Positions 33,770 to 43,103 of a stretch of 64,000 bases of DNA are shown here, piece by piece (positions within the stretch are counted from its first letter, which is position 1; the number at the start of each line of letters is the position of its first letter). Position numbers and translations under genes: made by a program. Source of the DNA: Desulfosporosinus hippei DSM 8344 (GTDB lineage Bacteria > Bacillota > Desulfitobacteriia > Desulfitobacteriales > Desulfitobacteriaceae); NCBI RefSeq assembly GCF_900100785.1, contig NZ_FNCP01000005.1:1-64000 (forward strand). Direction: 5' to 3'. The notes below the pieces were generated by a model. It searched no databases. It was not told where the DNA came from and worked only from the letters and a program-made list of their open reading frames with translations.

Positions 33770-33850
33770 AAATCTTAAAAGAATGATTAATCACAATTAG
33801 AGAATAAAAAATTGGGAATAATAAGACCGAATCTTAAAGGAGGTATTGTA

Positions 33851-34024
33851 ATGGCTGAAAATAAATCAAAGGAAAAGTTCTTGGCAAACCCTATTGAAAG
33901 ACACGACACAGCTGCTTGGCGCGGGCATATCGAAAAAACCAAACCTGAATCCAATGTCCCTATCCCCAGCGAAGAATCTGTCCATAATGCTAAAGAATGG
34001 GTTGACTCAAATTCCTTGTCCTAA
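33851..34024 (+). CDS. Small DUF3787 / spore-surface-type protein
   Basis: A 57-residue hydrophilic protein. Its pattern KEKFLANPIERHDTAAW...PIPSEESVHNAKEWVDSN matches the DUF3787 family, one member of which is named as a Clostridioides spore-surface protein. No signal peptide or membrane segment. The start at 33851 is fixed by AAAGGAGG eight bases upstream. It probably has its own late-sporulation promoter, but I cannot identify one with confidence. A terminator follows. Confidence 0.75.
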   Translation: MAENKSKEKFLANPIERHDTAAWRGHIEKTKPESNVPIPSEESVHNAKEWVDSNSLS

Positions 34025-34045
34025 AAGCTGAAAGAAGAATCTAAC

Positions 34046-34080
34046 AAAAATGACTCCTGACTTAATCGGGAGTCATTTTT
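34046..34080 (+). terminator. Terminator after the DUF3787 gene
   Basis: A 15 bp stem, AAAAATGACTCCTGA with TCGGGAGTCATTTTT (one G-U pair) and a five-base loop, ending in five Ts. Confidence 0.9.
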
Positions 34081-34116
34081 GTTGAGGTCAAGGACAAAAG
34101 AGAACGAGAAGTTAGA

Positions 34117-34181
34117 CGTGTAAGAGGGACGGTCCTTTTAACACATTACTTTTGTGTTAAAAGGACCGTCCCTCTTACACG
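34117..34181. repeat. REP-like perfect 28 bp palindrome
   Basis: Two exact 28-base arms (34117-34144 and 34154-34181) around a nine-base AT-rich loop, with the core GAGGGACGGTCC. Palindromes with a GGGACGGTCC core recur in many clostridial genomes as small dispersed repeats. Here it sits between a terminated gene and the 3' end of PFOR. There is no coding capacity and no target-site duplication that I can see. Confidence 0.85.
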
Positions 34182-34230
34182 CTTTATTTTCCTCTTACAC
34201 GCTTTATTTTCCTCTTACACGCTTTATTTT
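34171..34230. repeat. Three exact 20 bp tandem repeats fused to the palindrome
   Basis: The unit CCTCTTACACGCTTTATTTT occurs three times in a row without change. The first unit begins inside the right arm of the palindrome, so the repeat grew from its end. Confidence 0.95.
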
Positions 34231-34312
34231 CGGTTTGATGTAACGAGAATTGCAGGAAGGCATGTCAAATCCATGACATGCCTTGCAGCTAGATTATCCT
34301 TTTTAAAGTTTA

Positions 34313-37300
34313 TCAATACTGCATTTCTGCGAAACGCTTTAAGGTCTGATATTTTTCTTTAGCATGCCCTTCTGCCACATCGAACATCTCTTGAGCGACA
34401 TCTGGGAACACATTCATGAGCGAGGAATAACGAATCTCTCCTTTTATGAAATCTTGGAAAGAAGCGGAAGGTTCTTTGGAATCCAGCATAAACGGGTTCT
34501 TCCCTTGACCTTTAAGACGTGGGTCAAAGCGCCAGAGATGCCAGTAACCTGATTCAACTGCTTTCTTCTGCTCAAAGATGCTTGTACCCATTCCAGATTT
34601 AATTCCGTGGTTCACACAAGATGCATAAGCAATGATGATAGACGGTCCCGGATAGCTTTCCGCTTCAGCGATTGCTTTAATCGTCTGATTCATATTAGCT
34701 CCCATAGCAATTTGGGCAACATAGACATAGCCATAGGTCGTCGCCATAAGACCCAGATCCTTTTTACGAACTTTTTTACCTGCTGCGGCAAATTTGGCAA
34801 TGGCTGCAGTTTGGGTTGCTTTTGAGGATTGTCCACCTGTATTGGAGTATACCTCAGTATCCATAATGAAGATATTGACATCATCCCCGCTAGCGATGAC
34901 ATGATCAAGTCCATTATAGCCAATGTCGTAGGCAAAACCATCTCCTCCGAAAATCCAGACAGAGGGTTTGATCAGATAATCTTTCTTTTCTTTGATTTCA
35001 GAGAGAATTGGATTACCGGCGACATCCTCATTTTTCATAACCTCTAGTATATGAGCAGAGGCTCTCTTCGATCCCTCTCCATCCTCCATGTTATCAAGCC
35101 ATTCCTTGAAGGCTTCTTTAAGGTTTTCGCTAATTGAACTTTCCAGCCCTTGTTGCATTAGCTGAGCAAGCTTAGCTCTGATTTGCTTAGATCCTAAATA
35201 CATGCCATAGCCAAACTCTGCATTATCTTCAAAGAGCGGATTCATCCAGGCAGGTCCTTTTCCTTCCGCGTTAGTCGTATAAGGAACAGATGGTGCACTC
35301 CCCCCCCAGATTGAAGAGCAGCCTGTAGCATTGGCGATTAACATTCTATCACCATATAACTGGGTTATAAGCCTTGCATAAGGTGTCTCTCCGCAGCCTG
35401 GGCAAGCTCCATGGAACTCAAGCAGCGGCCGGGCGAATTGACTTCCTTTTAGAGTTTTAACATCCATGAGCTGACGTTTTTCGGTTACTTTGTTAATGGC
35501 ATATTCCCAGTTTTCCGATTCCATTTCGATCTCATGGTCAGCAGCTTCCATAACGATTGCCTTACCTGGAGCCGGGCACACATCGGCACAGTTTCCACAA
35601 CCGGTACAGTCGAGCGGCGCAACCTGAATTCGATAGTGGTAGCCATCGAGCCCTTTACCAATCGGCTTTTTAGTCTTAAAGGTATCCGGTGCTTTTTCAA
35701 GTTCGCTATCATCCAATAGGAAGGGGCGGATGGTGGCATGGGGACAGACATAGGCACACTGGTTGCATTGAATACACTTGTCAATTTGCCATTCCGGAAT
35801 ATAGACGGCAATGCCACGTTTTTCGTAACGGGTTGTGCTTAAGGGGAAAGTACCGTCTTCTATTCCGACAAAGGCACTGGTTGGCAAGTCTTCACCTTCA
35901 TGGCGAGCCATTGGCCTTTGAATGTTTTTAACAAAATCCGGTTCATCCTTAATGGGCATATCTTCATCAGGAACCTCTGCCCAAGAAGCAGGAACTTCTA
36001 CCTTATGTAAGGCTTCAATTCCACGATCCACAGCCTTATAATTCATTTCAACAATATTGGAGCCTTTTTTGCCATAGACCTTCTCGATTGAGTCTTTAAG
36101 ATATTGAATTGCTTCCTCAACTGGAATTACTTTTGCCAATTTAAAGAAAGCAGCCTGCATAACCATGTTGATACGTCCGCCAAGTCCAATATCCCGAGCA
36201 ATAGATATGGCATCGATGGTGTAAAAACTAATATTATTTTTGGCAATATAGCGCTTCAAATAAGCCGGCAGGTGATCTTCTAATTCTTTAGCTTGCCAAG
36301 GACAGTTCAAGACAAAGGTTCCACCTTTTTTTAATCCTTTTAAAATATCATAGTGATAGATAAACGACTTATTATGGCAAGCTATATAATCTGCATCAAA
36401 CACCAGATATGATGATTTGATCAACTCCTTGCCAAAACGGAGGTGAGAAATTGTTGTCCCACCGGACTTTTTACTATCATATTCGAAGTATCCTTGAACA
36501 TTTAGCTCAGTATTATCCCCGATAATTTTTATGGCGCTTTTATTTGCACCAACAGTACCATCAGAGCCCAGTCCCCAGAATTTACAACGAATTGTTCCTT
36601 CTGGCGATGCATCAATGGTCTCCTCGATTGGTAAGGAGGTATGACTCACATCATCGACTATGCCGATAGTAAAGCGATCCTTGGGCTGAGCCTTCTTCAG
36701 ATTTTGGTAGGCTGCGAGAATCTGTGAAGGAGTTGTATCCCTAGATCCTAAGCCGTAGCGACCTCCGATAATTAACGGTTTTGTGGTTTCATGGTTAAAA
36801 ATCTGTAGCAAATCCAGGTAAAGAGGCTCCCCTGTAGAACCCGGTTCCTTAGTCCGATCTAAAACCGCTATCTTCTTAACTGATTTGGGCAGAACATCAA
36901 AAAAGTATTTTTTGGAGAATGGGCGATATAAGTGTACCTTAATTAACCCTACCTTCTCCCCTCTTTGAGCCAAGAAATCAATGGTTTCTTCAATTGTATT
37001 ACAAACCGAACCCATTGCGACGAGAATATTCTCTGCTTCCGGGTCACCATAGTATTGGAAGGGATGATATTCCCGTCCGGTTATTTTCTTGATCTCTTTA
37101 AAATAGTCTTCGACAATATCCGGAACGGCTTCAAAGAAAGGGTTAGATACTTCGCGTCCTTGAAAATAAATATCCGGATTTTGGGCGGTACCTCTAAGCA
37201 CTGGATGGTTGGGATTCAAAGCCCGGTCTCTAAATTCTTGGATCTTTTGGAAATCAACAAGTTTAGCAATTTCGTCATAACTTGTGGTCTCAATTTTTTG

Positions 37301-37840
37301 TACTTCATGGGAAGTTCTGAAACCGTCAAAAAAGTGTAAAACGGGAACCCGTGATTTAATAGCTACAAGATGAGAAACAAACCCTAAATCCATTGCTTCT
37401 TGAACATTATTAGCACAAATCATTGTAAACCCCGTTTGGCGAGCAGCATTAATATCTTGATGATCTCCAAAAATTGATAAAGCATGAGCAGCTAAAGCCC
37501 TGGCACTGACGTGAAAGACTGCCGGAACGAGGTTTCCTGCCATTTTATACATTTCTGGAATCATAAGCAGCAAGCCTTGAGAAGCGGTATAAGTTGTTGT
37601 CAAAGCCCCGGCTTGAAGGGAACCGTGCAAGGCGGCTGAGGCTCCAGACTCAGATTGCATCTCAACTACTCTTACCGGTTGGTCAAAGATATTTTTTTTA
37701 CCATGAGCCGCCCATTCGTCAACTCCTTCAGCCATTGGTGAAGATGGAGTGATCGGGAAGATGGTTGCGACTTCAGTCAGGGCATACGATGCCTCTGCTG
37801 CAGCCTGATTTCCATCCATTGTCTTCATTTTCTTAGCCAC
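34313..37840 (-). CDS. nifJ: Pyruvate:ferredoxin (flavodoxin) oxidoreductase, single-chain
   Basis: The 1,175-residue, oxygen-sensitive enzyme converts pyruvate and CoA to acetyl-CoA, CO2 and reduced ferredoxin. It contains all domains in one chain: N-terminal pyrimidine-binding domain (IFPITPSSPMAEGVDEWAA), gamma domain with HLRFGKELIKSSYLV, a bacterial ferredoxin domain with CIQCNQCAYVCP and CTGCGNCADVCP, and the TPP domain (CPGCGETPYARLITQLYG, GGDGFAYDIGYNGLDH, YSNTGGQSSKAT). Start is GTG behind TGAGGAGG. It supplies the reduced ferredoxin that the lactate dehydrogenase complex at 12121-15581 would use. Confidence 0.97.
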   Translation of the reverse strand: MAKKMKTMDGNQAAAEASYALTEVATIFPITPSSPMAEGVDEWAAHGKKNIFDQPVRVVEMQSESGASAALHGSLQAGALTTTYTASQGLLLMIPEMYKMAGNLVPAVFHVSARALAAHALSIFGDHQDINAARQTGFTMICANNVQEAMDLGFVSHLVAIKSRVPVLHFFDGFRTSHEVQKIETTSYDEIAKLVDFQKIQEFRDRALNPNHPVLRGTAQNPDIYFQGREVSNPFFEAVPDIVEDYFKEIKKITGREYHPFQYYGDPEAENILVAMGSVCNTIEETIDFLAQRGEKVGLIKVHLYRPFSKKYFFDVLPKSVKKIAVLDRTKEPGSTGEPLYLDLLQIFNHETTKPLIIGGRYGLGSRDTTPSQILAAYQNLKKAQPKDRFTIGIVDDVSHTSLPIEETIDASPEGTIRCKFWGLGSDGTVGANKSAIKIIGDNTELNVQGYFEYDSKKSGGTTISHLRFGKELIKSSYLVFDADYIACHNKSFIYHYDILKGLKKGGTFVLNCPWQAKELEDHLPAYLKRYIAKNNISFYTIDAISIARDIGLGGRINMVMQAAFFKLAKVIPVEEAIQYLKDSIEKVYGKKGSNIVEMNYKAVDRGIEALHKVEVPASWAEVPDEDMPIKDEPDFVKNIQRPMARHEGEDLPTSAFVGIEDGTFPLSTTRYEKRGIAVYIPEWQIDKCIQCNQCAYVCPHATIRPFLLDDSELEKAPDTFKTKKPIGKGLDGYHYRIQVAPLDCTGCGNCADVCPAPGKAIVMEAADHEIEMESENWEYAINKVTEKRQLMDVKTLKGSQFARPLLEFHGACPGCGETPYARLITQLYGDRMLIANATGCSSIWGGSAPSVPYTTNAEGKGPAWMNPLFEDNAEFGYGMYLGSKQIRAKLAQLMQQGLESSISENLKEAFKEWLDNMEDGEGSKRASAHILEVMKNEDVAGNPILSEIKEKKDYLIKPSVWIFGGDGFAYDIGYNGLDHVIASGDDVNIFIMDTEVYSNTGGQSSKATQTAAIAKFAAAGKKVRKKDLGLMATTYGYVYVAQIAMGANMNQTIKAIAEAESYPGPSIIIAYASCVNHGIKSGMGTSIFEQKKAVESGYWHLWRFDPRLKGQGKNPFMLDSKEPSASFQDFIKGEIRYSSLMNVFPDVAQEMFDVAEGHAKEKYQTLKRFAEMQY

Positions 37841-37962
37841 ACAAAGAACCTCCTCAAAATGCTTTTTTGATCATAGGCTTAAATTAGTATTTGTCAATGG
37901 TCAACTCTCATACATATTTTTTCAAAAAAATACAAATTGGGCCGAACTCAATTAACAAAAGA

Positions 37963-38001
37963 AACGCCGTGTAGTGAGGTAAAACCTCCCAACACGGCGT
38001 T
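37963..38001 (-). terminator. Hairpin between tRNA-Gly and PFOR
   Basis: AACGCCGTGT pairs with ACACGGCGTT, with an inner GAGGT/ACCTC pairing. A-rich sequence on its low-coordinate side gives a T-rich tail on the minus strand, so it likely terminates the tRNA-Gly transcript ahead of PFOR. Confidence 0.7.
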
Positions 38002-38031
38002 ATTAGAGTTCTTATAAAGTTATTAACATAA

Positions 38032-38105
38032 TGGAGCGGGTGATGAGAATCGAACTCACGTAGCTAGCTTGGAAGGCTAGTGCTCTACCATTGAGCTACA
38101 CCCGC
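38032..38105 (-). tRNA. tRNA-Gly, anticodon TCC
   Basis: Minus strand folds as a standard cloverleaf: acceptor GCGGGTG with CACCCGC, D-arm GCTC...GAGC, anticodon stem CTAGC around CTTCCAA (TCC anticodon, glycine), T-arm GTGAG TTCGATT CTCAT. The 3' CCA is encoded. Discriminator base is U. Confidence 0.96.
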
Positions 38106-38167
38106 AAAACTGTTCGACATTTATTGTACCATATCAATCACCTTTAAAGAAGACCTAAAATAAAAAT

Positions 38168-38380
38168 TTATTTTGCTACAACTGTGAAATCAATTGAAGC
38201 TTGATAGACAACTTTACTACCATCTCTATAAGTTACACTGAGATGATGTTTCCCAGGTGTTAACATATACTGACCCATCTGTGCTCGGTTTAGTGCATTA
38301 TACGTGGATGTGTAGTTGTTCCAGGTCATGAAAATATCATTATGAGTTAGTTCGTTTTTATTCCTAAATCCCCTTTGATC
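38168..38380 (-). pseudogene. Gene remnant, C-terminal fragment without a start
   Basis: An open frame with no plausible start codon reads, at its end, MGQYMLTPGKHHLSVTYRDG and SKVVYQASIDFTVVAK before a TAA at 38168-38170. The composition and alternating hydrophobic pattern look like a genuine extracellular beta-rich domain and not chance sequence. An in-frame TGA at 38381-38383 cuts it off upstream. I do not recognise the family. It fills most of the 307-base gap between tRNA-Gly and livF. Confidence 0.45.
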
Positions 38381-38412
38381 TCAGTCTATTGCTTTTAATG
38401 ACAAAATCAAGG

Positions 38413-39144
38413 CTAATTAGTATGCGCTTTCCCCAAGTATGCCTCTTGGATCAATGAGTCAGCAATGATATCTGAAGAATTACCGCTATGGGTTATCCCT
38501 CCTCTTTCCATTACTAAGACACTGTCCGCTACTTTTAGGGCCGATTTAGTATTCTGTTCTACCAGGATAATCGTAACCCCTTTATTTTTTAAAAGAACCA
38601 GAATGGACATTATCTCTCGAACGACTAATGGGGCTAGTCCGATGGAGGGTTCATCAAGCATTAAGAGGGTCGGGCGTGACATTAACCCCCTGCCAATAGC
38701 TAACATTTGCTGTAAACCACCGCTTAAACTGCCTGCCTGATCCCTCTCTCTCCCTTTTAAAGCTGGTAAAAGCTCCATTATTTCTTTCACATCATTCATC
38801 AATTCGCTCTTATCTTTCCTATAACGATGAAAAGCACCCAACATGAGATTATCTAGGACACTCAAGGAGCTGAAAATTTCTCTTTTTTCGGGCACAAGAC
38901 TAATCCCTTGTTTGACTACCTGATCAGGTTTTTGTCCGGTAATGGAGTTATTCTTAAAGATAATCTCTCCCGCTGAGGGTCGGTACAGTCCTGCTATCGT
39001 TCCAAGAAGGGTACTTTTGCCTGCCCCATTCGCTCCTAAGATAACCAGCAGTTCCCCCTCCTTGGCTTCTAAAGAGAGATTGTTGATGGCCTGCACATAG
39101 CCGTGATAGACACCCAAGTTTGTAATGCTAAGCAATCTTTTCAT
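38413..39144 (-). CDS. livF: Branched-chain amino-acid ABC transporter ATPase LivF
   Basis: This ATPase has 243 residues, with GANGAGKST, LSGGLQQMLAIGR, TLLMLDEPSIGLAP and LVEQN in place of the usual switch-His context, all typical of LivF. The extra 40-residue C-terminal segment of the family is partly present. It is the last gene of the five-gene liv operon and overlaps livG by 17 bases. Confidence 0.93.
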   Translation of the reverse strand: MKRLLSITNLGVYHGYVQAINNLSLEAKEGELLVILGANGAGKSTLLGTIAGLYRPSAGEIIFKNNSITGQKPDQVVKQGISLVPEKREIFSSLSVLDNLMLGAFHRYRKDKSELMNDVKEIMELLPALKGRERDQAGSLSGGLQQMLAIGRGLMSRPTLLMLDEPSIGLAPLVVREIMSILVLLKNKGVTIILVEQNTKSALKVADSVLVMERGGITHSGNSSDIIADSLIQEAYLGKAHTN

Positions 39145-39895
39145 CCTCTCCGAGATATGCTTTAATCACTTCAGGGTGAGCCTGAATTTCTGCTGGTGTT
39201 CCTTCCGCAATCATTTGACCAAAATTTAAAACGACAATCCTATCTGCAGCTTCCATCACGGTTTGCATATCATGTTCTATCAGGATCATGGCTGTACCTT
39301 TTGTTTTGAGTTTTTTTAAATAGTCTGTCAGGGCCTCTGTTTCCGAGGGATTCAAGCCTGCCGCAGGTTCATCAAGGAGTACCAGGGCTGGTCTAGAGGC
39401 CAGAGCTCTGGCTATTTCTAAAAGTCTTTGCTTACCAAAGGGTAACTGAGTAGCCGGCAGTCCGGCGGTTTCCGCCAACCCAATTTCTTCAAGTAAGATC
39501 AGAGATTCTTCCCTGATCTTTTTTTCTTCACGACAAGTTCCGGGAAAGGATAAAAATGAGCGGACAAATCCTTTTTTACTTCTTAGATATGCCCCGGCCA
39601 TAACATTTTCCAAAACCGTCATGCTGCCGAAAAGTTGCAGGTTTTGAAAGGTTCTGGTGATGCCTGCCGAGGCAATCTCGAAGGGTTTTAGTCCGACAAT
39701 TTCCCGGCCATTGATGGTTACTGAACCTGCCTCCGGTGGAAGAGCCCCAGTAATAATATTGAAGAGTGTAGTTTTTCCTGCCCCGTTGGGACCGATCAGA
39801 GCCAGGATACTTCCTTCTTTTACTCCAAACCCTATATCCTTGACTGCCACAATCCCACCAAAATGCTTTGATATCCCGCTTAGTTCAAGTAGCAT
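39128..39895 (-). CDS. livG: Branched-chain amino-acid ABC transporter ATPase LivG
   Basis: A 255-residue ATPase. GPNGAGKTTLF, the long insert VMAGAYLRSKKGFVRSFLSFPGT typical of LivG, LPFGKQRLLEIARAL as signature and LVLLDEPAAGLNP are visible; LIEHDMQ holds the switch histidine. It pairs with LivF as a heterodimer under the LivHM permease. Confidence 0.94.
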   Translation of the reverse strand: MLLELSGISKHFGGIVAVKDIGFGVKEGSILALIGPNGAGKTTLFNIITGALPPEAGSVTINGREIVGLKPFEIASAGITRTFQNLQLFGSMTVLENVMAGAYLRSKKGFVRSFLSFPGTCREEKKIREESLILLEEIGLAETAGLPATQLPFGKQRLLEIARALASRPALVLLDEPAAGLNPSETEALTDYLKKLKTKGTAMILIEHDMQTVMEAADRIVVLNFGQMIAEGTPAEIQAHPEVIKAYLGEDEKIA

Positions 39896-39919
39896 TTGCT
39901 AGCCCTCCTTTTCCGCTTC

Positions 39920-40900
39920 TTACCCTTCAGGCTTTAGTTCCTTTTTCAGTGGTAGTCTGAAGTATCTCCCAATACTGCTTAAACCTTTGGGTTGGAAAAT
40001 CATGAGACCAACGAGAATGATTCCGTATATGATGATTTGATATTCACCGCCCGCTCCCGGTATTAGTAAAGGTACAATCTCTCTCAATAGTTCATTCAAG
40101 GAAACCACCACAACTGCACCTAATAAGGGTCCCCAAAAGGTGCCCAGACCTCCGATTACCGCCATGAGCACAAATTGCACTGACGTATGAAAGCTGAAGG
40201 GGGAAGGACTGATAAAGCTAACATAGAATGCGTATAATCCTCCGGCAAGTCCGGCTAATAGTGCGCTGAAGATAAACGCCTGAAGCTTGAGCCTGGCACA
40301 GTCAACTCCAGCATTTTCGGCTGCATATTCACTTTCTCGAATTGAGCAAAGGGCTCTTCCTGTGCGTGAATGAACTAAATTATAGATTCCTACTAATATT
40401 AGTAATAGCATGAACCAGACCAGTAAATAGAATTTCTGATCATTGTCGAAAGATATAATCCCTATTGTAAGGTTTGGAATCCCACTCATTCCTGAAGGGC
40501 CACCGGTGAGTTCTCCCCCCTCGTTGAAGATAATATGAACTAATATTCCAAAACCAAGTGTGGCTAACGCCAAATATAGTTCCCGTAGCTTCAGGGTCTG
40601 CCGACCAATTATAGCTGCTATAATTCCCGGTAAGATCGCTGCTGCAAGGAGGGCTAAGAGGGTGGGCCACTGAAAGCGAGTTGTTAAAATGGCTGCTGTA
40701 TATCCACCTAATCCAAAAAATGCCGCATGCCCAAAGGATACCTGGCCTGCATATCCCATCAAAATCCCCAAACCCTGCACGACGATTGAATAGATAGCAA
40801 TAATAACTAATGTGCTGTAAAGGTAATTGCTATCTATCTTAAGAGGTATGACAAGAAGGAAAAGCAACAGAATTAAGCCTTTATGATTCTTCAAATGCAT
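39920..40900 (-). CDS. livM: Branched-chain amino-acid ABC transporter permease LivM
   Basis: The 326-residue protein has about ten hydrophobic segments and the LivM signature GQVSFGHAAFFGLGGYTAA, plus the coupling region GRALCSIRESEYAAENAGVDCARLKLQAF. GAGGTG precedes the ATG. It forms the membrane channel with LivH. Confidence 0.93.
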   Translation of the reverse strand: MHLKNHKGLILLLFLLVIPLKIDSNYLYSTLVIIAIYSIVVQGLGILMGYAGQVSFGHAAFFGLGGYTAAILTTRFQWPTLLALLAAAILPGIIAAIIGRQTLKLRELYLALATLGFGILVHIIFNEGGELTGGPSGMSGIPNLTIGIISFDNDQKFYLLVWFMLLLILVGIYNLVHSRTGRALCSIRESEYAAENAGVDCARLKLQAFIFSALLAGLAGGLYAFYVSFISPSPFSFHTSVQFVLMAVIGGLGTFWGPLLGAVVVVSLNELLREIVPLLIPGAGGEYQIIIYGIILVGLMIFQPKGLSSIGRYFRLPLKKELKPEG

Positions 40901-40932
40901 TGTTTCACCTCTAATCCTTCTATTGCTAAAAA

Positions 40933-41808
40933 TTATATTTTCCGTTCTCTAATTGCTCCGATAATTCCCTCAGGTCGAATGAGAAGAACCCCCAGCAGGA
41001 TGATGATAGATATGGCATCTTTTAAACCCGAGGAAATGAGTCCGGAGCTGAAGGACTCCAGAATCCCTAAGAGAATCCCTCCGATAACTGCACCACCGAC
41101 ATTGCTCAGACCTCCAATTGCGGCAGCCACAAAGCCTTTAACTCCCAGCATAAACCCCATATCATAAGTGACCATAGTGATAGGCCCAATACTCACCCCA
41201 GCTGCTGCCCCCAACCCTCCTGCGGATACGAAAGCTAACAAGGAGATGGTATTTAAGTTTATGCCCTGAAGTCTCGCGCCAGTTTGGTTATATACGGAAG
41301 CTTTTACAGCCTTTCCCCAGAACGTATGCTCAAAGAAGCCATATAATCCAGCTAAGGTAACTGCAACAAGAGCAAAAATCCAAATACTCTGAGGATTTAG
41401 GGCAGCTCCACCTATCATTATTGACCCCCCTTGGGAGAAGGCGGGGAGAGAATAGGTATCGGTTCCCCAGATAAGCAGCGCCAGACCGCGTAACGATATT
41501 GAGAGGCCAATGGTTATTATTAACATCCCCAGGCTGCTAGCGCCTCTCGCCCTGTTAATTGTCAGGCGCTCCAGCAAACCACCGAGGATACCTACTAAGA
41601 TTACCGAGACCAGAAATACTACAGCCATTGGCATCCCGGTTCCTTGCAGGCTGACTGCTATCAGGGCCCCTATGACAACAAATTCCCCTTGGGCCAAGTT
41701 TAATATGCCAGTAACATTAAAAGTCGTAACCAGGGTTAAAGCAATGATGGAGTATATGCTGCCTAAGGTCAGTCCGGTGAGTAAAAGTTGTAATAGTTGT
41801 TCTCCCAT
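40933..41808 (-). CDS. livH: Branched-chain amino-acid ABC transporter permease LivH
   Basis: A 291-residue permease with about eight helices. LNLAQGEFVVIGALIAVSL and the coupling loop GKAVKASVYNQTGARLQGINLNTI are the LivH signatures. I start at the ATG at 41808 behind GGGGTG. Only 15 bases separate it from livK. Confidence 0.93.
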   Translation of the reverse strand: MGEQLLQLLLTGLTLGSIYSIIALTLVTTFNVTGILNLAQGEFVVIGALIAVSLQGTGMPMAVVFLVSVILVGILGGLLERLTINRARGASSLGMLIITIGLSISLRGLALLIWGTDTYSLPAFSQGGSIMIGGAALNPQSIWIFALVAVTLAGLYGFFEHTFWGKAVKASVYNQTGARLQGINLNTISLLAFVSAGGLGAAAGVSIGPITMVTYDMGFMLGVKGFVAAAIGGLSNVGGAVIGGILLGILESFSSGLISSGLKDAISIIILLGVLLIRPEGIIGAIRERKI

Positions 41809-41823
41809 CAATAAATCACCCCG

Positions 41824-43023
41824 TTATTCTATAAGCTTCCATTTTCCTTGATCGACCTTCACTAATACTGCAGAATCTTCCTTCAGGCCATTATGATCCT
41901 CAGGTGACATATTAAATACTCCTGAAATACCGACAAATCCCTGAGTCTTTTCCAATTCTCCTCTAATGGCCTCACGATCCGGCCCGGCTTTTTCCAGAGC
42001 GCTTACCAGCAAATTAAAGGCGTCCCAAGCATAGCCTCCAAAGGAATTCGGCTCGCTATTATACTTCTTGACATAATCTGCGATGTAACTTTCTAAAACT
42101 TTTTTCTGAGGATCAGCGTCTGTGATTTGTTGAGCCACAGATAGTTTGCCAATGGGAAGGAGAGTTCCATCAGCAGCACCTTGCGCAAGTTCAATGAATT
42201 TTTGATTACCTACTCCATGACTGTGAATCAAGGGAATAGTGAGACCTACATCTTTGAAATTTTTAGTCAGAATTGAAGCCGAAGGCGGAATAGCCCAAAC
42301 GATTACCACTTGCGCCTCACTTGCTTTTACTTTGCTTAACTGCGGAGTCATGTCTTTGTCATTGGCATCAAATTTTTCTTCAGCAACAATACTAATTCCA
42401 CTATCTTTTACTGCAGCAGTGATCGCTTTCTTACCGTTATCCCCATAGGAATTGTTCATATACAAGAAGGCAATTTTGTTCAAGTCATTTTTCTTAAGAT
42501 AACTAATTATCTTACTAATCATGACAATATCGCTTTGGGCTGTTTTAAACACCCATTTCCTATCACTGGTTGGCTCAACGATACTGCTGGCAGCGGCTAG
42601 GGAAATCATAGGAACTTTTTCACTTTCCACAGTCTTGATCATGGCCATGGACGTTCCGCTGGAACTAGCCCCCAGTATTGCCAGTGATCCTTTTTCAATC
42701 AGAGTTTTAGCGGCTAGAACGCTTTCGGTTTCGTCACTTTTGTTATCCATGATAGTCAGATCCACCGGATGTCCGTTAATCCCCCCCTCCGAGTTGAGCT
42801 TCTCAACCATCATTAGCAGGGTGTCACGTTCCGGTACTCCTAGGGATGAGGAATTACCGCTGATATCCAATACTGCCCCAATCTTATAGGGTTCATTTGC
42901 CGATGCCGTAGTACTCTTTACGTCTGCTTCCTTAGTTGGGCTGCAGGCACTGATTAGTAAGCTGATTACCAATAGAAGCGCAAGTCCTAGTCTTCTCTTT
43001 AATCCCTTTGACATGTTTTTCAT
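41824..43023 (-). CDS. Branched-chain amino-acid-binding lipoprotein (LivK/LivJ type)
   Basis: A 399-residue substrate-binding protein. The N-terminus is a lipoprotein signal (LLLVISLLISAC), lipidated at that Cys in the outer leaflet. A type I periplasmic fold follows (IGAVLDISGNSSSLGVPERDTLLMMVEKLNSEGGINGHPVDLTIMDNKSD). It captures leucine/isoleucine/valine or related compounds. The ATG at 43023 lies six bases after AAGGAGTG; an upstream GTG overlaps that site and is less likely. The T-box directly upstream controls the whole operon. Confidence 0.9.
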   Translation of the reverse strand: MKNMSKGLKRRLGLALLLVISLLISACSPTKEADVKSTTASANEPYKIGAVLDISGNSSSLGVPERDTLLMMVEKLNSEGGINGHPVDLTIMDNKSDETESVLAAKTLIEKGSLAILGASSSGTSMAMIKTVESEKVPMISLAAASSIVEPTSDRKWVFKTAQSDIVMISKIISYLKKNDLNKIAFLYMNNSYGDNGKKAITAAVKDSGISIVAEEKFDANDKDMTPQLSKVKASEAQVVIVWAIPPSASILTKNFKDVGLTIPLIHSHGVGNQKFIELAQGAADGTLLPIGKLSVAQQITDADPQKKVLESYIADYVKKYNSEPNSFGGYAWDAFNLLVSALEKAGPDREAIRGELEKTQGFVGISGVFNMSPEDHNGLKEDSAVLVKVDQGKWKLIE

Positions 43024-43103
43024 GCAAATCACTCCTTACGATTTTGTTATTAAGCCTCATATATAACCGCTGAGATTTTCACCTCCAAAAAATAAAATAA
43101 TAA

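Noticed and set aside
34117-34230. Palindrome and tandem copies considered as a CRISPR array
   Set aside because: Copies are directly adjacent with no unique spacers and no cas genes nearby.
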